Source: Sthenelais limicola
Taxonomy: Eukaryota > Annelida > Polychaeta > Phyllodocida > Sigalionidae
Direction of reading: 5' to 3'
Assembly (NCBI GenBank): GCA_942159475.1
Contig: OW804096.1
Coordinates: 45,631,744-45,695,743, forward strand
DNA: 64,000 nucleotides
The notes under the pieces are model-generated. The model saw nothing but the letters and a program-made list of their open reading frames with translations, was not told the origin of the DNA and searched no databases. A program made the translations under genes and the position numbers. Of this stretch, positions 12,661-25,060 are shown in pieces. Each line of letters opens with the position of its first letter. Position 1 is the first letter of the stretch.

Positions 12661-15202
12661 CTTATAAATTTATGTTTCAATTGTTATTATTATTAAGCCT
12701 CGATCCTGGTGAGACCCCGACTGGCGTCCTTGACCTCGAGCCTCATAAATATTCATAAGGGTCACAATAACACTAGCTCGTGGTCAAACCATACCAGTGA
12801 TTGGGTGAACTGGGGAGACTAAACCTTTTAAGGTTTGTGCAATGTTCTGGCTAAATGTGTGGACATTTATGGTGACAACATATTATACCCAATATTGTAA
12901 GTACAGTACTGGGACTTATTATAAACGAGACCAGACTACAGATGCAGCAAGTATATTAATTACTATTAGGGACCCTTTCAATTTAGTTGTGGTCGATTCC
13001 TTTACTTTTTGTAAAGCCTTTAGGCTTTACTAATATCATACGCCCAAGTAAGTAGTAGCAGGGAGGGAGTAGCGTCGAATGCGCGGCTGGCATATAGTTG
13101 AAAATAATGCCAGCATTGCTACTATTACTACTAGCGCCAACTATTTATAAGTGCATCACTAGTATGCTCTTCTATGGTAAAAGGCAATCAATCTACGTTA
13201 TATTGCCGACAACAATACTGCAGTGTCACCTGGCATGCAATGGCTAAATTAAGTCCCAGTTGCGGATATTTTGGTTCAGTCAATGAGTCGTTGCTACTCC
13301 CTTGTATATACCTCCCGGGTAGTAGTGACACCTTTGGTTATTGAATTGCTTTTTTTTCATTTAAAGCTCTGGGTTATTTATTATGTTATTATTTTTCCGT
13401 TTGAAAGGTTGTTTAGCGTGCAACCCAAAGCAGCCTTTGATGATCCAGTCGGTGAGCAGTGAGAGTAGGAAGAGAAATGCTACGAGCAGCAGGGTTAGCT
13501 CTTGCATGCCTCTGGGTTAAAACCCAACACCATCCCGACCACCTTTCCTTCCGATGTACGGTTTATCAAGATAGTCTCTCAGGTTCTGGCCTATTAACGA
13601 GGAATACAATTTGACCTGAATACTAGGAAGAGCTAGTAAAAATGATCTCAAACAAAGGGGTGTACATGATCAATATCCGTTTTATTCTATCATTTCAGCA
13701 TGTGGAGCGACAAGGCAAACCTAATTCTGTGGTAAAACCCAAACAATTTTCTCTAGTGTGAATAGAAATCCTATATTTTTATTTTAACGATGAATTGTTT
13801 TGACTCGGAAAAATGTCAATATAGATATTTTATTTCACAGTGGTCAGACCTATAAAAGTATCATCTTTCAATGACAATAACAAAAAAATCTTAATACTTT
13901 TTCACAAATCTCTCAAATTACCGATTCATCAAGTCACCCAGCATACACGTTGGTAAACAAGATCCTACCGATACATCCATAATACCAAATTTACACTGTA
14001 TCTACGCATTCTAATATGACTATCTCTAATGGCTTAAAAATGCAGTTGCAGCGAAGAGTGTCGCCCGATAATCTTAAATATTCTTTCTGTTTGAAGATAT
14101 AGGTATAGAATCTTAGTAATGAAAGAAAACGAAGCAGTCTGGAACACATTGGAATGAAAATCAGTGGTTATCTTTCTAACGAAATCAGTGGCTATCATTC
14201 TAACAAAATATTTCTTTTTACATGTAAAAATGCATTTGAAGATATGAACTGAATTACATCGATCACATGTAACACCAGGTTCAACTCATGAACTGGCATA
14301 ATGGTCATTGATTAATAAAACAAAATCATATTTACAAAAGAACTGAGCATTCGGTTGTTTTCGAGTGTCACAATACATTATCTGGAGCGAATGAACATAC
14401 AAGTAAAAACTTCACTGGAATTACGTTGTACACAAAAATATAATGGCATTGATATTGAATTAAGTTAGCATACATTAAATTTTACTATCTGGCTAATATT
14501 CCCATTACCCGACACTTACTTGTCAGTTGAGGATTGAGAGAATTGGTCAAGAGAATACGTTGAGAGGAATATGGGGGAGTATTAAAATTTACCAAAATGT
14601 TTGAAAACAAAGACAAAGTTAGACCTCACCCTCACATAAAGTATCAAATAAGTAAAGACGAAAGCCAGTTATAGGATAACCTTCAATCTTCTCTCTAGGT
14701 CTGTCTTAGAAAATTCAAGAATAATTATAATATGCTATATAACATGGTTAATACTATCACTTTTTTCAGTACTCTTGCAAATATCCCTAATTAGGATACG
14801 TCATGTCTACACAGAGTAGAATGCAAACATAATATGTCCTCCCTTCAAACACTCCCTTAATACTATCACCAGACTACGGCGATATACCAGAATAAGACAA
14901 TTCAATAAATATTTCCAAGCTGGTTTTTTGAAACCCGAAGGTTTATATCACATCAATATCGTACTAAATGTACCGTTAGTTCGTACAGATAGGATCATTT
15001 CCTACCTCAAAGAAAACTTGAGTAATATTTTAGTTTCTTATATGCACATCAACATTTTAGTCAGGATGCCCCACATATCCAAGAAGGGCGTTTGATTTTT
15101 ACAATGAACAAGTCACAAAGTATGCACTTTCGTCAGCTTTTAGCAATGAGTGAGCATAACGTATATTTTCATACATTGTACCTAGCACCAGATGTCTTTT
15201 AA
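12661..15202. other. Intergenic sequence and CDK9 3' region
   Basis: No additional gene is supported. The right part should contain the CDK9 3' untranslated region. Minus-strand AATAAA signals occur near 13.68, 13.78 and 13.84 kb, but none can be assigned. A 20-bp palindrome with arms GTAAAGCCT lies at about 13012-13031. Confidence 0.45.
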
Positions 15203-18200
15203 TTAAAAAACTCTTTCACAATGTTGGTCCGGTAGTGGAGCCTGTCTGGCTTGTTGTGGAGGTGGATGGACCCCTCTTCGTCTCGGAGGCGCAAGATATT
15301 CGAACATAGATGTGGAATGTTGGGACAACATTCGAGAGAGGTCCTGAGGCATAGGTGCAGTCCAGAAGAAATCGTGGTTCAGTGCTTCATCACTGTCTAT
15401 TCTTTGTTTAGGATCGAGTGACAACAACTTGTCAAGCAGGTCCAACGCATACTGATCCCGAACATACACTTTCAACCGATCCTTCACCTTTCGCTTCTGC
15501 CCTTGGGGAAGATCCATTTCGGTGAAGAGGGCGAGGTTATCAACACCCGGCCACACCTCGGGAGTAATGGAACCGCAGAGTTGACTTATTAGAGTTAATT
15601 GGTGCTGCTCAGTACCTCCCTGCATGATAGGACTTCTCGTCCACATTTCGGCCATGATACAACCGCCACCCCACAAGTCAATGGGTGGCCCGTAGTTCCT
15701 TTCCCCGAGCAGTAGTTCTGGCGGACGATACCACAAGGTAACTACGCGGTTGGTATACCGATTAGGAGCTTGGTTTTTGCTCATGCTAAATGCTCTGGCC
15801 AAACCAAAATCGGCAAGTTTTAAGACACCATTCTTGGTAATGAGGATATTGGCAGCTTTCATGTCACGATGGAGGATTTTGTTGCGATGGATGAAGTATA
15901 AACCATTCAGTAGTTGCTGCATAACCTTCTTGATCTCACCCAATGAGAACTTAACGTTAGCATTACTCAGTAGGCCAGCTAAATCGTGTTCACAGAATTC
16001 AAATACAAGGTAGAACGTACTCTTGTAGCGGTTGTAGGCAGTTGCTGCAAAGCAAATGGATACATTCAGAAAAAGAAGTTTTTCGTAAATATGCATCTAT
16101 TGTCCCACTTAAAGAATCCAAATAATACTCTAGAAATGAAGACTGATTTCCTAAAATCAACAGGACGATAGTTTTATAATTTCACTCATAAGACAACTCG
16201 TAACACATTATTTCTCAAATCGGAAATCCCTTTAGCTAGATGATATTGCAGATATTATTATTGCTTCGAGCTGGGGATTTAAAACAGATATAATAGCCAG
16301 TTGGAAAGAAACAAATCATAATAGAATCAGCAAAATAAAACTAACCTTTGGTCCGACAGATTTCCAGTAAACTCACTACATTCTCATGCTTGAGAAGTTG
16401 CAGAATCTTTATTTCCCTCAGGGCGGTGATGGGGAACTAGAATGAAGGAAAGACTTGATGAGCAATGAAAAGGCACCTGCTAAACCAAATAATACGGTAC
16501 CTGGTAATGCAAATATGCAGGAGTGCGTGAGTGAGATTGGTTGCTTTGCGGCCTTATCAACACATTTAAGATGGTTATATCAAGGGCGGGAGAGCTGAGA
16601 GGGAGGCAGTTTATGATCATACCCAGGAAATAAAGATAGAGAAGAAGGGAGACAGAGAGACAGAGAAAAGGAGACAGAAAGGCACTTTAAGGTCTTACCC
16701 TTTTACTTATAGTCTTTATATAATTGACAATTTATTGGGAACACATCAGTTGGGTGAAAAAGAACACATTGTGTTTTGTCATAAAAGTAAAGAAGTGGAA
16801 AGCGCATATCGACGATTCGTCTAATCTTCAAACTAAGTAGTTGTTACAATGCTACATGATCATATACCGGTATATTATCAGTACAAAGTTGTATGAATCA
16901 TAGAATGAACGACAGAACTTTCTTTAGAACAAGGCCCACCAAGATGTTCTGGAGATATCAGCAGCAATAACGATGATAACAATCAGTTAAAATGAGATGC
17001 GAACTTACCCCTTCCTTTTCATTTTCCATAAGTACTTTCTTCAGCGCAACGAGTCGTTTGGTTTTCTTGTCCCTGGCCTTAAACACCTCACTGAAAAGAA
17101 GTAAAAACTACATTTACTATCTATGAGAAAATATAGAAATAAGAATTTACACTAACAAAATTACTTTCATAAAGGTTTTTTTAAAAATAGAAATTTCATG
17201 ATACACTAATGCAAAGTACGTTTCACCTGTCCACATTCTGTTTAATACAGACATGTAAAGAAATTCGCCTTTCTTCAAGGGTCTACAAACGTGTTTTTAT
17301 TTTTCTAAATGGTACAAACGACGTTACATTTAATGGCATTGGCAATTCATTCGTTAAAGGTCATTTTCAAAGAGTTGTGGAAATATTTAAACAATTCTGG
17401 AAGACATGCCTAGGAAAACAATGTAGGGGACTCGCACTATTAACTGGGCTGTTCAAAACCGATGATGGTTGATCGTGAAAATATTTATCAGAGCGGACTA
17501 GATTAATTGGATATATCTTTTATTATGTTTCAACGGCCTTCTTCGGGGGTTACAAGTATAATAATCTTAGGAAAAGTTTTATTCAGAAAAATTGTCATTA
17601 GTTTTTAGCGAATTGAGGGAAATGGGGAAGTCTTAATGGTATAAGCAAGAGTAACATTCTTGGCTGCATTAATTATGACATTATCAAAGTTTCGTCTTGC
17701 ATTTCTACGTGAGCACAACTGGGTCGGATGTGGCGAAAGTGATATCTCCTTGGAGCCTCGAGTTTATTGGCTTTGTCAGCTACACCTAGTGAACTGTCGC
17801 GAGGACAGTTAGCGTCGAATTATAATATTTTTTATAGTATATTTTATCAGGTTGTTGTGAAAGTAGTGATAGCATTAATGAACTGGTAAAGCCTAGTTGA
17901 TGTGACTTTAGTATAAACGTTTAAGTCTACATGTAGCCTACCGGTACCATCTTTTGTTGAGAGGAATATTATATTATGGGTAGATAATATGATAGGAATA
18001 GGAACCCATTGGAATACAGGGTCTCCACAATGTTCATTGACAACCACCACTGACACTGTTTAACGTCGTCAGTGAGTATGGTTTGAGACAATTGAGGTGG
18101 GGTGGGGGGCGAAGTCTTGATAGGCCTATTCAGTAAGAAACTGGAAAAAATCAAGAATTTCAAGGTCATTTAATAGATTCCAGGCTAGTTTTCAGGCCCT

Positions 18201-18681
18201 TAGCCTTAGTGGCCTTACACCAAAAACGCAAATTCATGCATTACCATAGCCACAGACTAGCATTTCCAAGGCTATTCCGAGCTTGAAAATTGAAATGTAT
18301 CATCCCAAATTCAAGTTTTTTCCAGGCCCTGCGAACACCCTGGAATATACATGCTATTTGGGATAGCTTGATTGCGAAAATTGGATTAAATATTTCCACG
18401 TTTCCAGTTAAAATGCGATCATGTAAGCGCGTGCACCGCCAAAAATAGGCTTTCCCCGGCGTGATTCATTCAGTCATTCTCGCTGCACAACAGCGTGAAC
18501 AGGATGCCGAGGTTAGGCTAGCGATATTTCGTCAAAAACAATGTAAATCATTGAATTTTAGAATCCAGCCTTACCCAAAGGTTCCCTGGCCAATTTTGGC
18601 CAACTTTTCGTATACCGCAGTAGCATCACGGCAATAAGGGAAGTCCAAATCTTCGACTCTACTCGCACTACTCGCACTCAT
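15203..18681 (-). CDS. CDK9: Cyclin-dependent kinase 9 (P-TEFb catalytic subunit), four coding exons
   Basis: CDK9 with cyclin T forms P-TEFb, the nuclear kinase that phosphorylates the RNA polymerase II C-terminal domain and the pausing factors DSIF and NELF. Coding exons are 18681-18575, 17090-17009, 16436-16346 and 16044-15203; phases match at every join and give 373 aa, against 372 in human. Visible landmarks: glycine loop GQGTFG (residues 31-36), ATP lysine in VALKK (Lys53), the diagnostic PITALRE motif (65-71), catalytic HRD (152-154), DFG (172-174) and the activation-loop RYTNRVVT, whose Thr191 corresponds to human Thr186. The tail keeps FEYLAPPRR and ends ERVF, as in vertebrate CDK9. 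Splice sites are canonical. The start lies 367 bp from the divergent STEEP1 start. The 5' end of the 15203-16096 open frame reads into intron and is not coding upstream of 16044. Confidence 0.97.
16641..16682 (+). repeat. Purine-rich GAGACAGA simple repeat
   Basis: A short imperfect GAGACAGA-type tract in the third CDK9 coding intron. No function is inferred. Confidence 0.6.
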
Positions 18682-19048
18682 TGTGTATTCCGTTAACACG
18701 TTGTGCAAGCCGGAAGTGAATACCCACACAGAAATTGATGACGTAGGGAAGTTTGCGATGAGTGGAGGGGAGCATTAATTTTTTATATCATTACTTTTGA
18801 GGCTCTTTCAGGCAAATATATCACTATTACATAAATCATTGTATGTTCTTCCAGCGTCCATATAAGAGAAATTAATTTCCAGAGAAAATTACTGAATAAA
18901 AGATCCATTTCAAAAGCTTAGAACTCGAAAACTACTTAGAACTCGAACTACAGCACACAGTGATGACGTTTTGCCCAGACCCAGTTTCAATCGTAACATC
19001 GTTGTAAATAGACTGAAACTGTGTGATCGTATCTGTCTACATTAAAAC
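18682..19048. promoter_or_regulatory. Bidirectional promoter region between CDK9 and STEEP1
   Basis: The two start codons face away from each other with 367 bp between them, which implies a shared promoter for two broadly expressed genes. No TATA box is obvious. Two ATF/CREB-like sites are visible, GATGACGTAG near 18738-18747 and TGATGACGTT at 18961-18970, one near each gene. A short direct repeat, TAGAACTCGAA, occurs twice around 18918-18950. Shared function is inference from spacing and family knowledge. Confidence 0.7.
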
Positions 19049-22000
19049 ATGCCTAAGGTCGTCTCTCGGAGTGTGGTATGTACCGACACCAAAGATCAAG
19101 AAGAGTATCAAGGCGAGAAGCCTCTTTACGTCTACTACTGCATGTGCGGTCAAATGTCCCTCATTCTAGGTAAGTAACCTTTATTATCGCCCACCCACTC
19201 ATTGGATTTTTCGCCATGCCCTTACCGTCATTATCTCACCTGTATTCCGCCTGTATTATACTATGTATTCTTTCTATTTACTGTATACATTATACCAATG
19301 ATAATGACAATGCCAAGTACGGTAAGTCTAAAGAAATGTATAATTATGGTTTTGAGCGTTTTAGGCTAAAACGCTCAAAACCAGGGGGTGACAACGCTTC
19401 CAAAACAAAGCTCAAATTTAGCTATGTTTTGGACGCGTCACCCCCTGGACTCAGGAAAGTAAAGGTCTTCGTCTGACTTATGTGAAATATTATAACCTAT
19501 TACTATAAGGTATGGTACGGTACCACGATTGGTTAATCCCAGCTAACACACTACGTAATTTCTACGTTGTGATTGTTCACGTTGTAGCGACGTAAATCTG
19601 TATGGGAGAAATAACGTGAATACAACGTAAACATTTTTTTCATTTTTTTAAACAAAAGATAATTTAAATTAAAGAATAATAAATTTTTTAAAAAATGATT
19701 TCTACGTTGTATTCACGTAATTTCTCCCATACAGATTTACGTAATTACAACCGACCAAAACATAGAAAATAACGTCGCCACAACGTGAATACAACGGAAA
19801 ATTGTTAGCTGGGATGTGTATTAAATACTCCACATTTCCAATAAAAATTCTATAATTTAAGTGAATGTAATGTATTGGTCATCTCATTTATTTTAATTGA
19901 TTTTTTACAGATTGCCCCATCGATAAACTTCCCATGCGTAGAAAGGATAATGCGCGAGTCATAGATTCTGCAAAACATGCGCACAAACTGACATGTGAAC
20001 CTGACGAAACAGTCCATATCCGGAGGTAATATCATTTGACATAAAACAAGTTTCATGGCTTTTAATATTGGTTGAATATGGTATGATCACGATTTCATAT
20101 ATCATACCGTCTACAGTGGAACCCCGCTCTTAAGACCACCCTTGGGACTGAAGATTTGTGGTCGCATTAGAGGGGTTCTAGGATAGGTGGGTGGGGATGG
20201 GTATTGGGTGAAGGCATTGAGGGATTATTTAAAGTTGTTGTAATGGAACTAAGTTGACCATGATAGGAACATCATTCCTTTGGCTAAAAAAGTTGACAAG
20301 CCATTAGGTTTATCCCTAAAAAATACTTAAAGGTAATAACTGAGTACATTGTACAGTATACGCTTTAATTTTAATAAGCATGTAAAATAGAAACTTAGTG
20401 ATATAGAAGTTTTGTTCGGAAGAGCTGTCTTGGACAGAGAATACGAACATATTTTCCATGTAGAAAACTGTTAACATTTGTAGGTCTATACTAAAATGGA
20501 AATAAAGTTTCTAAGGCTAAGAAATATTTCTTCAGATCAATATAAATTTCCGAATTTTGATTGAAGGTAATTATTTTAAACGTGTATTTGATTGAAGGTA
20601 AGTGTTAATCGTTGGAATTGATTTTACTAAACTATTCTCCTTCATACCTGCTTGTCTATAATGGCCTCATGGCTTCATATATACGGGCTGAAGTAAAACT
20701 ATAGAAAACGATCTTGGAATGAAACATTGACTGTTTAACAATGGCCTAGTGGTTCTGTAGGTTCAAATTATGTTTGTTTGTTCATGGAAATCAAAAGGCA
20801 GGCGAAATTTCCAAGCTTGGCTAAGATAGTTAAAACGAGTAGTCACAGAATCACATGAAACTTATTCAGTGTAACCATATAGGATATGTATGACAATATC
20901 TAAAGTATAGAGCCCCAACATTGTTTCCTCATTCAATAATCATTAAATAAGTTTAATGTATAGACCAGCTTTCAAATCACAGAATAGTAGCCGTCAAGTG
21001 CTGCCCCCGCTCACTAATGCCCATGGATGTAACTAGTTTTAACCCAGGAGTCTATGGACGAGCTCTGGTCAAAAGCCTGGCATTATGTAACTCCAGATGA
21101 CAACCCAACGGCCACTTTGACATTTCGGGTTGGTGTGCAAAACTATTTTACCAAATATCTGATATGATATAAATGTTAGAGTTTTGATATCCACAGGCGT
21201 TAGTTAGGTAGGGTAAGGTGAATCAAATACTAGAAAATGAAGTAGAAATTCCGTTACTCCATAATCTAGCCAACAACAGTGAGAAATGTCACTTTAAAGC
21301 TGCTTTCCCAGGTATTAAGATTGTGTGAGTGGTTCTTCTGGATTTACATTCAAATTAGTTCCCAAACTCAATATTATTGATCTCTTAATGAAAAGTACTA
21401 TAAATATCTAAATTCTGTGATTTTACGATCAGGGACCGAAAGGGATGTGCGTTGAGGCCATCATCGTAGTTTTGTAGTAGCAATGAATAGAGTCATGGTG
21501 GCACCACTGTACCAGGCCCAGCACCATGTCTCTCCCTATGTGCGCACAAACTTGCTCTCTTCGGCATGTGCATGGTGACTCTGGGAGTGCAACAAGGCTA
21601 TGTAGGTTGCCACCAGACAGGACAAGTATAAGTGTACACCTTTTTGGAGGAGGAGTATTTCTTCTCAAATATTAGACTTCAACATTAAGAAAGAGACCCA
21701 AACTCTTGGGACAAGGTGGGGTAGGGTATTTCTGATCTAAATGGTTCATAGACAAGTCGGCCCAGGCAGTTGAGCCAAGTCAGCCCATGGCCTAGGCCAG
21801 CTCGGCCCAAGGAGTAGACCAAGTCGGCCTTGGGTATGGGCCAACTTGGTTTTTTGGGTGGGCCGATGTGGTCTTGGGCCGACTTGACCAAGTACCATCT
21901 AAATAAGTGAAATTTGAGATTTGTGTGGAAAATAGCTGGGAGGGCAACTTAAAATAACAGGGTGAGTGTTCTTAATTCTTGGGAAAATGGTTGCGTGGCT

Positions 22001-24979
22001 TTTTGCACCTTCATACTCATTGAGTGACAGGCTAGCTTTTCTGCCAGTGTGGATTCATTTTGATGTGTCACAGGAGGAAAATGGTCTTTATTCAGGGAGT
22101 ATTTGGCTGTTTGGGACTGGGAAATGGTGGTCACAATGTGAGGTGGTCTCTATAGCGGGCGTTTTTTAAACATCTAGTAGAGGGGAAAAATTCGGGACAG
22201 AAAAATTGGTCTTAATAGAGGGTTGGTCTCTATAGAGGTGGTCTTTATGTGAGGTTCTACTGTATAATGTTATGCTCTTAAAATCTTCTGAAGTGGATAA
22301 TTTATTTTTAATTACGTATGTCATTACATTTTGTTATATTGTATTGCTCCGTTGGAATTGATTGATTGTTTTTCTCAAATTATAGAACAGAGGGAATCGA
22401 AAGGCAGTTTAGACAAAAGTGCAAACGGTGAGTACTACTTGTGTCATCTGATCTGTCCATTTTCTTTGTGTTTGCGTATGCATCTATGAGACGTATTCAT
22501 ACCAATAATATATATGCACTGACCTATAGTATCAGAAATTGAAAATATTCCTATAGAAATCGCATTTAGACTGCTCACATCAGAAAGAAACCACATGTAC
22601 ATGTCCCGTAAATAAAAACGCCAGGTGACTTAGAGCGTGATTCATCCACCGATGGCTTAGCTGTAAATGTAAAATCCGGTTTTATGTGTCATTTCCCCCA
22701 TTTTCCCATCCGTAAAGTTAAAGAAGATAAATCCAGAAAAAAAAACTTTATTGCATTGCCTTTCCAATGTCTCTTGCAGATGTAACCTCCTTTTATATTA
22801 CCGACATCGAGATGACAACCAGATCACATTCATAGTTGATGGCGCATTGAAGCAATCTGGTGACACCCCATTAACTCAAGAAAAGTATGAAGCACCGAAA
22901 CCCAAAAAGGTACTCACTCGTCTTTTGGTCATATTTGTAGAGTAATTTCAATTACGGTACTAAGTTTCTTTACATGATATGGATTTATTGCGACCAAATG
23001 TATGATTGCCATTAAAGATATGTAATGCGACCAAGTGTATTATTATTAAATGTAGTTAATTCGGTCAAATGTATGATTGCAATAAAGGTTTTAGATCGGC
23101 CAATGCTAGTGGTTAAGCTATTCTTTCTCTTTTTCCGCAGGTCATGGTGACGAAACACACGAAGAATATGGGTAAATTTAGTTCTGTCACAGTATCCACT
23201 GTTGATGAAGAGGAAGAGGAACTTGAAGCTGTAAGTCACCACAAATTGACACTTTCGATGTTTGCGTATGCAGCTACGAGACGATTTATTTTTTAATTGT
23301 TATAAACTATTATAGTTCTGAGCAAAAGTATCACACGGATTGTGTGCTACTACGAATCTATACTTTTGAACAGGGTAAGTTTAAAGGGGGCGGGGGAATG
23401 GGCTGTAGTTTTGGAAATTAACTTCGCCACCCTGGGCTCCCCTGAGAGGGCTCGCCACCTATGTGGTTAGTAAAGAAGGGGGGGCAGGCTTATATGGCCT
23501 TGTTAATGATGAGACCGGACGAGCTGTCCACCGAGCACAACTTGCCATAAGTCATAAACCAGCAGTTATTTTCATTAGGAGGTGAGAGATTAATAGCAAT
23601 TAATGGCATTCCTTCGACATATCATCATCAAAGAAAAATCGCAGTTCTAAAATTATCATGCCATAAACTATAATAAGAATTTCCGATAGCAATGGACGTA
23701 AGGTTGTAATGACATAAATCAGGAGACAGCGACAGGGTGAGACACTAGGGGGCGCCAGCTGACCACATTTATACATGCAATGCTGTGCTACCATTAACGC
23801 CGGTATTAAGGCGCACGATCACTCCCGTGCAATTTCAGATGGACGATTTGTATCTCTGAAATCGCTGAATGTTGATTATAAAAGAATTATATTTCATGAA
23901 ATGCAAAGAAAACAATGGGTCAGTTGCATTGACGCCTGTTTGTATCTCCATCATGTACAGTGGATTATGGGAAATGTTACAATTTGGGTTTTTTTTGTTT
24001 TAAATATGTTTATTCAGCTAAGAGACATTATGTTGTTATACACTTTTCTCAGTATTAGCTGATGGAAAAAAGCATTACAAAAAGTTCATTACAGCAGTTT
24101 TAGTTCGACAGATACATATTTCGAAAATAGAACAAAGATTTTTAAATAATCTGGTTTATACAAAATATAAAATAAAATCGAAGCAAAACCAGTAAGAGCC
24201 ACCACCCGGGTATCATCATCATTTTGCAACTGTCCAAGGAGAGGCTAATTAGTTCCATATGAACAACATACAAAAGAGTATTTCTGAGTCAATCAAGTCA
24301 AAATCATTGCAAGTAATTCATCAAACGAAAGGGCGATAAAATTTAGTAGAAATAGCGATTACAGAAGGTTTTCGGGAACTGGAAGATTCCTGATATTTAG
24401 TGTTCTATTAAATGCGTTTGTACAATGTTATTATGATTTACACATTCCTCTATTAGTTTACCGCTCAGGTAGATCCAAGAGGGGAGATCTTTGACTCATC
24501 TGCGATTTTCAAACGTAACGGCATGATGTATTTATTGCAAAATACGTAGAATTGGTTGGGGAAAAGCACCATCACAATTCTTCACTGTGACGAAAACATA
24601 CCTTATACAGCCCACCTAAAAATAAGAGAGGTAAATCATTTGCATCAGGGAATAACTATTTCATTTCCAATTGGCAATTTAATTTTCCAGAAAGAAATTG
24701 CTGATTCATATGCTGCCAACGCCAAGGTTATTGAGAAACAACTCTTGAGGAAGGGTATCACAAAACGGAAAATGATTGAAATGGTACGTACACATATTAT
24801 ACTTCATGTATATTGATGCTTAATAAGATCGCTTTACAGGTGCTTGAAACTCAATAATAAATATTATCACTTAACGTTTATACTATTGTTTGCACGAATC
24901 ATTGGGTTTTTTTCAGGCTGAGGAGGAGGCCAAGAAAATGCGACCGAAGGGAACTCTTATTGATAATCTCCACAAATAG
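19049..24979 (+). CDS. STEEP1: STEEP1 (STING ER exit protein; former CXorf56/UPF0428), seven coding exons
   Basis: In mammals STEEP1 promotes exit of STING from the endoplasmic reticulum; whether that role holds here is unknown. Coding exons are 19049-19169, 19911-20025, 22386-22427, 22780-22909, 23141-23230, 24691-24783 and 24917-24979. All introns are GT-AG and phases agree, giving 217 aa against 222 in human. The N-terminus [10 protein letters not shown] matches human, as do the blocks [19 protein letters not shown] and the ending KGTLIDN. Cys31-x-Cys33 and Cys91-x2-Cys94 could form a small zinc site (inference). An acidic run of Glu lies at about residues 159-163, followed by a basic, helical C-terminus. 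Exon 3 is only 42 nt, too short for simple ORF detection. Introns 1 and 2 carry several inverted-repeat elements. The polyadenylation signal is at 25061. Confidence 0.97.
19348..19448. repeat. Tandem pair of hairpin-forming inverted repeats in STEEP1 intron 1
   Basis: Hairpin 1 (19348-19382) has perfect 15-bp arms, GGTTTTGAGCGTTTT and its complement, around a 5-nt loop. Hairpin 2 (19381-19448) has outer arms CCAGGGGGTGAC/GTCACCCCCTGG and inner arms CCAAAACA/TGTTTTGG. The two abut. An open reading frame runs across them but is explained by the repeat and has no coding support. Confidence 0.85.
19538..19813. mobile_element. 276-bp foldback/MITE element in STEEP1 intron 1
   Basis: The ends are CCCAGCTAAC and GTTAGCTGGG, and imperfect inverted arms of about 90 bp extend inward. 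Shared arm sequence includes TTCTACGTTGT, CACGTTGT, GACGTAAATCTGTATGGGAG and ACGTGAATACAACG. The centre is a T/A-rich spacer. Flanks are AT on both sides, compatible with a short AT/TA target duplication. It is non-coding, so any movement would rely on a transposase supplied elsewhere. Confidence 0.85.
20815..21288 (-). repeat. Diverged dispersed repeat, copy 2 (partner at 3005-3560)
   Basis: The reverse complement of this segment aligns collinearly with 3005-3560. It lies within the TA-flanked element of STEEP1 intron 2, either as part of that element's body or as a nested insertion. No TIR like the host element's was found around the 3-kb copy, which favours a separate family. Confidence 0.7.
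21751..21890. repeat. GTCGGCC/GGCCGAC-rich internal repeat
   Basis: About 140 bp made of imperfect direct and inverted copies of words such as AAGTCGGCC, GGCCGACTTG and GGGCCAACTTGG. It is much more GC-rich than its surroundings and could form several alternative hairpins. It lies inside the intron 2 element. Confidence 0.6.
21895..21960 (+). repeat. Short dispersed repeat shared with 43590-43650
   Basis: AAGTGAAATTTGAGATTTGT and GAAAATAGCTGGGAGGGCA here match GTGAAAACTGAGATTTGT and GAAAATAGCTGGGAAGGCA near 43.6 kb, in the same order and orientation. It is probably a remnant of one repeat family. Confidence 0.65.
23742..23757 (+). promoter_or_regulatory. Candidate CTCF-type motif in STEEP1 intron 5
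   Basis: ACACTAGGGGGCGCCA closely fits the core of the animal CTCF motif (CCASYAGRKGGCRS). It is a sequence match only; chance occurrence cannot be excluded. Confidence 0.35.
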
Positions 24980-25060
24980 GCGACGACTGGAAATTTGACA
25001 GAGAAAGTGGCGTGAGATATGTGGAATGTATGCTGCAAGATGGATGACTGTACTTTTGTA

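Larger units (their letters stand above)
20114..22262. mobile_element. TA-flanked DNA transposon remnant (about 2.15 kb) in STEEP1 intron 2
   Basis: The left end begins CAGTGGAACCCC, followed by TAAGACCACC. The right end, read in reverse, begins CAGTAGAACCTC, followed by AAAGACCACC. Both ends are flanked by TA, the target duplication expected of Tc1/mariner-like and several other cut-and-paste families. Further copies of TGGTCTCTATAG sequence near the right end suggest subterminal repeats. No transposase frame survives inside. The interior includes the dispersed repeat at 20815-21288 and a GTCGGCC-rich stretch at 21751-21890, so it may be a composite of nested insertions. Superfamily is not assigned. 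Confidence 0.75.

Noticed and set aside
19216..19476. 86-codon frame in STEEP1 intron 1
   Set aside because: Its second half is the translation of two hairpin repeats, and the flanking STEEP1 exons splice correctly without it.
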